Shown: positions 6,038 to 6,619 of the stretch, piece after piece
Position numbering within the stretch: position 1 is the stretch's first letter
Layout: each line of letters opens with the position of its first letter
Assembly: GCA_019661795.1 (NCBI GenBank)
Contig: JAIFWQ010000019.1
Location: 1 to 6,619 of the forward strand
Source of the DNA: Candidatus Parcubacteria bacterium
GTDB taxonomy: Bacteria; Patescibacteriota; Minisyncoccia; Phycocordibacterales; UBA6065
DNA: 6,619 nucleotides
Reading direction: 5' to 3'
Program-made: the position numbers and the translations under genes
The notes under the pieces: generated by a model
Database searches by the model: none
Told to the model about the DNA's origin: nothing
The model's input: the letters and a program-made list of their open reading frames with translations, nothing else

Positions 6038-6052
6038 AGACGGCTAGTCTAT
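6036..6052 (-). repeat. Inverted repeat spanning the murB-secA junction and the secA start codon
   Basis: On the minus strand ATAGAC (6052-6047) and GTCTAT (6041-6036) form a perfect 6-bp inverted repeat around a 5-nt loop. The 3' arm includes the first two bases of the secA ATG, and the 5' arm begins with the last base of the murB stop codon. Folded in mRNA it would partly hide the secA start, so ribosomes finishing murB could open it (translational coupling). A 6-bp repeat can arise by chance, and it has no T-tract, so it is not a terminator. Confidence 0.35.
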
Positions 6053-6619
6053 CATAAAAATCCGACTTCAGGCTCTATATCTATAGCCGTCTTTTCCTTG
6101 ACGATGAGCCTGATCTTGGCTTCGAACGCCTTGATATCTGATGCGGTGGCGCCGGCTTTCGCGACCAATGCGAGCGGCTGCTTCTCATAGAGGCCGACGT
6201 TGCCGTCCATGGCGCCTTTCAGGCCGCAGATCTTGTCGAGGATCCACGCCAGAGGCACTTTCACGCGGTTCGGATCGGCGGCCGAAGGATCTGATGCGGG
6301 ACCGGCGGGAAAAGAAGGCATATCGGGATAGCGGGCCTTCAATCTCTGAAAATGATCGAGAGCGATCATCGGATTCTTCCAAAAAGAGCCGGCCGTGCCG
6401 ATCTTGGTCAGGTCGGGGAACTTCCCTGCGCGGATTTTGATGACCGCGTCGCGGATCTCGGATTGGGATGGAGCGGTTTTGGCTGCTTCGGGCGCGAAAT
6501 ATTCCTTGAGGTCCTTGTACGCGAGGTTCGGCCGCGGCGTCGAGGTCAATCTGAACGTAGCGGAGACGATGACGAGATCTTTCGATCCGGGTTTTTTGAA
6601 GACGCTGTCGCGATAGGAG
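6052..6619 (-). CDS. murB: UDP-N-acetylenolpyruvoylglucosamine reductase, 5' part cut off by the window edge
   Basis: MurB reduces UDP-GlcNAc-enolpyruvate to UDP-MurNAc with NADPH and FAD in the cytoplasm, an early step of peptidoglycan precursor synthesis. The last 188 codons are present: the substrate-binding C-terminal domain and the end of the FAD-binding domain. Numbering from the first whole codon at the edge: SYRDSVFK (1-8), whose Arg3 matches E. coli R159; IRAGKFPD (62-69), with R63 and K66 matching R214 and K217; GTAGSFWKNP (74-83), with S78 the catalytic serine (S229) and N82 matching N233; YEKQPLALV (144-152); and EPEVGFL at the end, with E184 the catalytic glutamate (E325). All three catalytic residues are therefore present. 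A Pro/Ala-rich loop (about 101-118) separates two conserved blocks. The protein ends four residues after E184, shorter than E. coli MurB. The frame is open to the edge, so the apparent TTG start at 6549 is not real. It uses TGA as stop; secA follows after 14 nt. Confidence 0.96.
   Translation of the reverse strand, partial: SYRDSVFKKPGSKDLVIVSATFRLTSTPRPNLAYKDLKEYFAPEAAKTAPSQSEIRDAVIKIRAGKFPDLTKIGTAGSFWKNPMIALDHFQRLKARYPDMPSFPAGPASDPSAADPNRVKVPLAWILDKICGLKGAMDGNVGLYEKQPLALVAKAGATASDIKAFEAKIRLIVKEKTAIDIEPEVGFL

Noticed and set aside
6052..6549. A stand-alone 165-codon gene starting at TTG
   Set aside because: The frame continues upstream without a stop to the window edge and encodes the conserved YRDSVFK segment of MurB, so it is the 3' part of murB.
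1..6619. CRISPR array, tRNA or rRNA gene, insertion sequence, or alternative genetic code
   Set aside because: No regularly spaced repeats, cloverleaf or conserved rRNA segments, transposase motifs or terminal repeats are visible. TGA acts as a stop in murB and the Cys-rich gene, and no conserved frame is interrupted by it.

Overview
The window reads entirely from the minus strand. It carries two gene blocks and one stand-alone small membrane gene, with no believable plus-strand gene, RNA gene, CRISPR array or mobile element. From high to low coordinates the order is murB (5' end cut by the window edge), secA, a DedA-family membrane gene, a cysteine-rich gene of unknown function, a strong hairpin terminator, a DUF360/YvlD-type membrane gene, a second hairpin terminator, obgE and gatB (3' end cut by the window edge).

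The organism is most likely an uncultured member of the Candidate Phyla Radiation (Patescibacteria), probably Parcubacteria-like. This is an inference from protein style. SecA has about 30 extra residues ahead of its YAADITYGTN motif and a cysteine-free tail in place of the zinc-binding SEC-C. Obg is short, lacks the C-terminal OCT domain and has TKxD as its G4 motif. Intergenic gaps are very short and Shine-Dalgarno sequences are nearly absent. TGA is used as an ordinary stop (murB, the Cys-rich gene), which argues against code-25 lineages such as Gracilibacteria. By eye the base composition is moderately GC-rich, with GC-favouring third positions; this bias produces the long spurious antisense frames.

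The upstream block (6619 to about 2407) is envelope-related. MurB makes UDP-MurNAc for peptidoglycan, SecA drives protein export, and the DedA-family protein may move a lipid carrier or phospholipid across the membrane. The murB-secA and secA-dedA gaps are 14 and 13 nt, so they are probably co-transcribed. The Cys-rich gene follows and may have its own promoter; a GC-rich hairpin with T-tracts on both strands closes the block. The DUF360 gene starts only 16 nt beyond that T-tract and is closed by a second terminator just upstream of obgE. The last block, obgE-gatB (8-nt gap), pairs a ribosome-associated GTPase with a tRNA amidotransferase subunit, so it is translation-related.

The most interesting signal is at the gene starts. 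Four of six ATGs (gatB, DUF360, obgE, secA) lack a usable Shine-Dalgarno, and each has a TAnnnT, -10-like hexamer ending 7 or 8 nt before the ATG. For gatB the hexamer is a perfect TATAAT overlapping the obgE stop codon. This is the geometry expected for leaderless mRNAs. The Cys-rich orphan, with nine cysteines in two clusters and an AbrB-like C-terminal stretch, is the least explained protein here.
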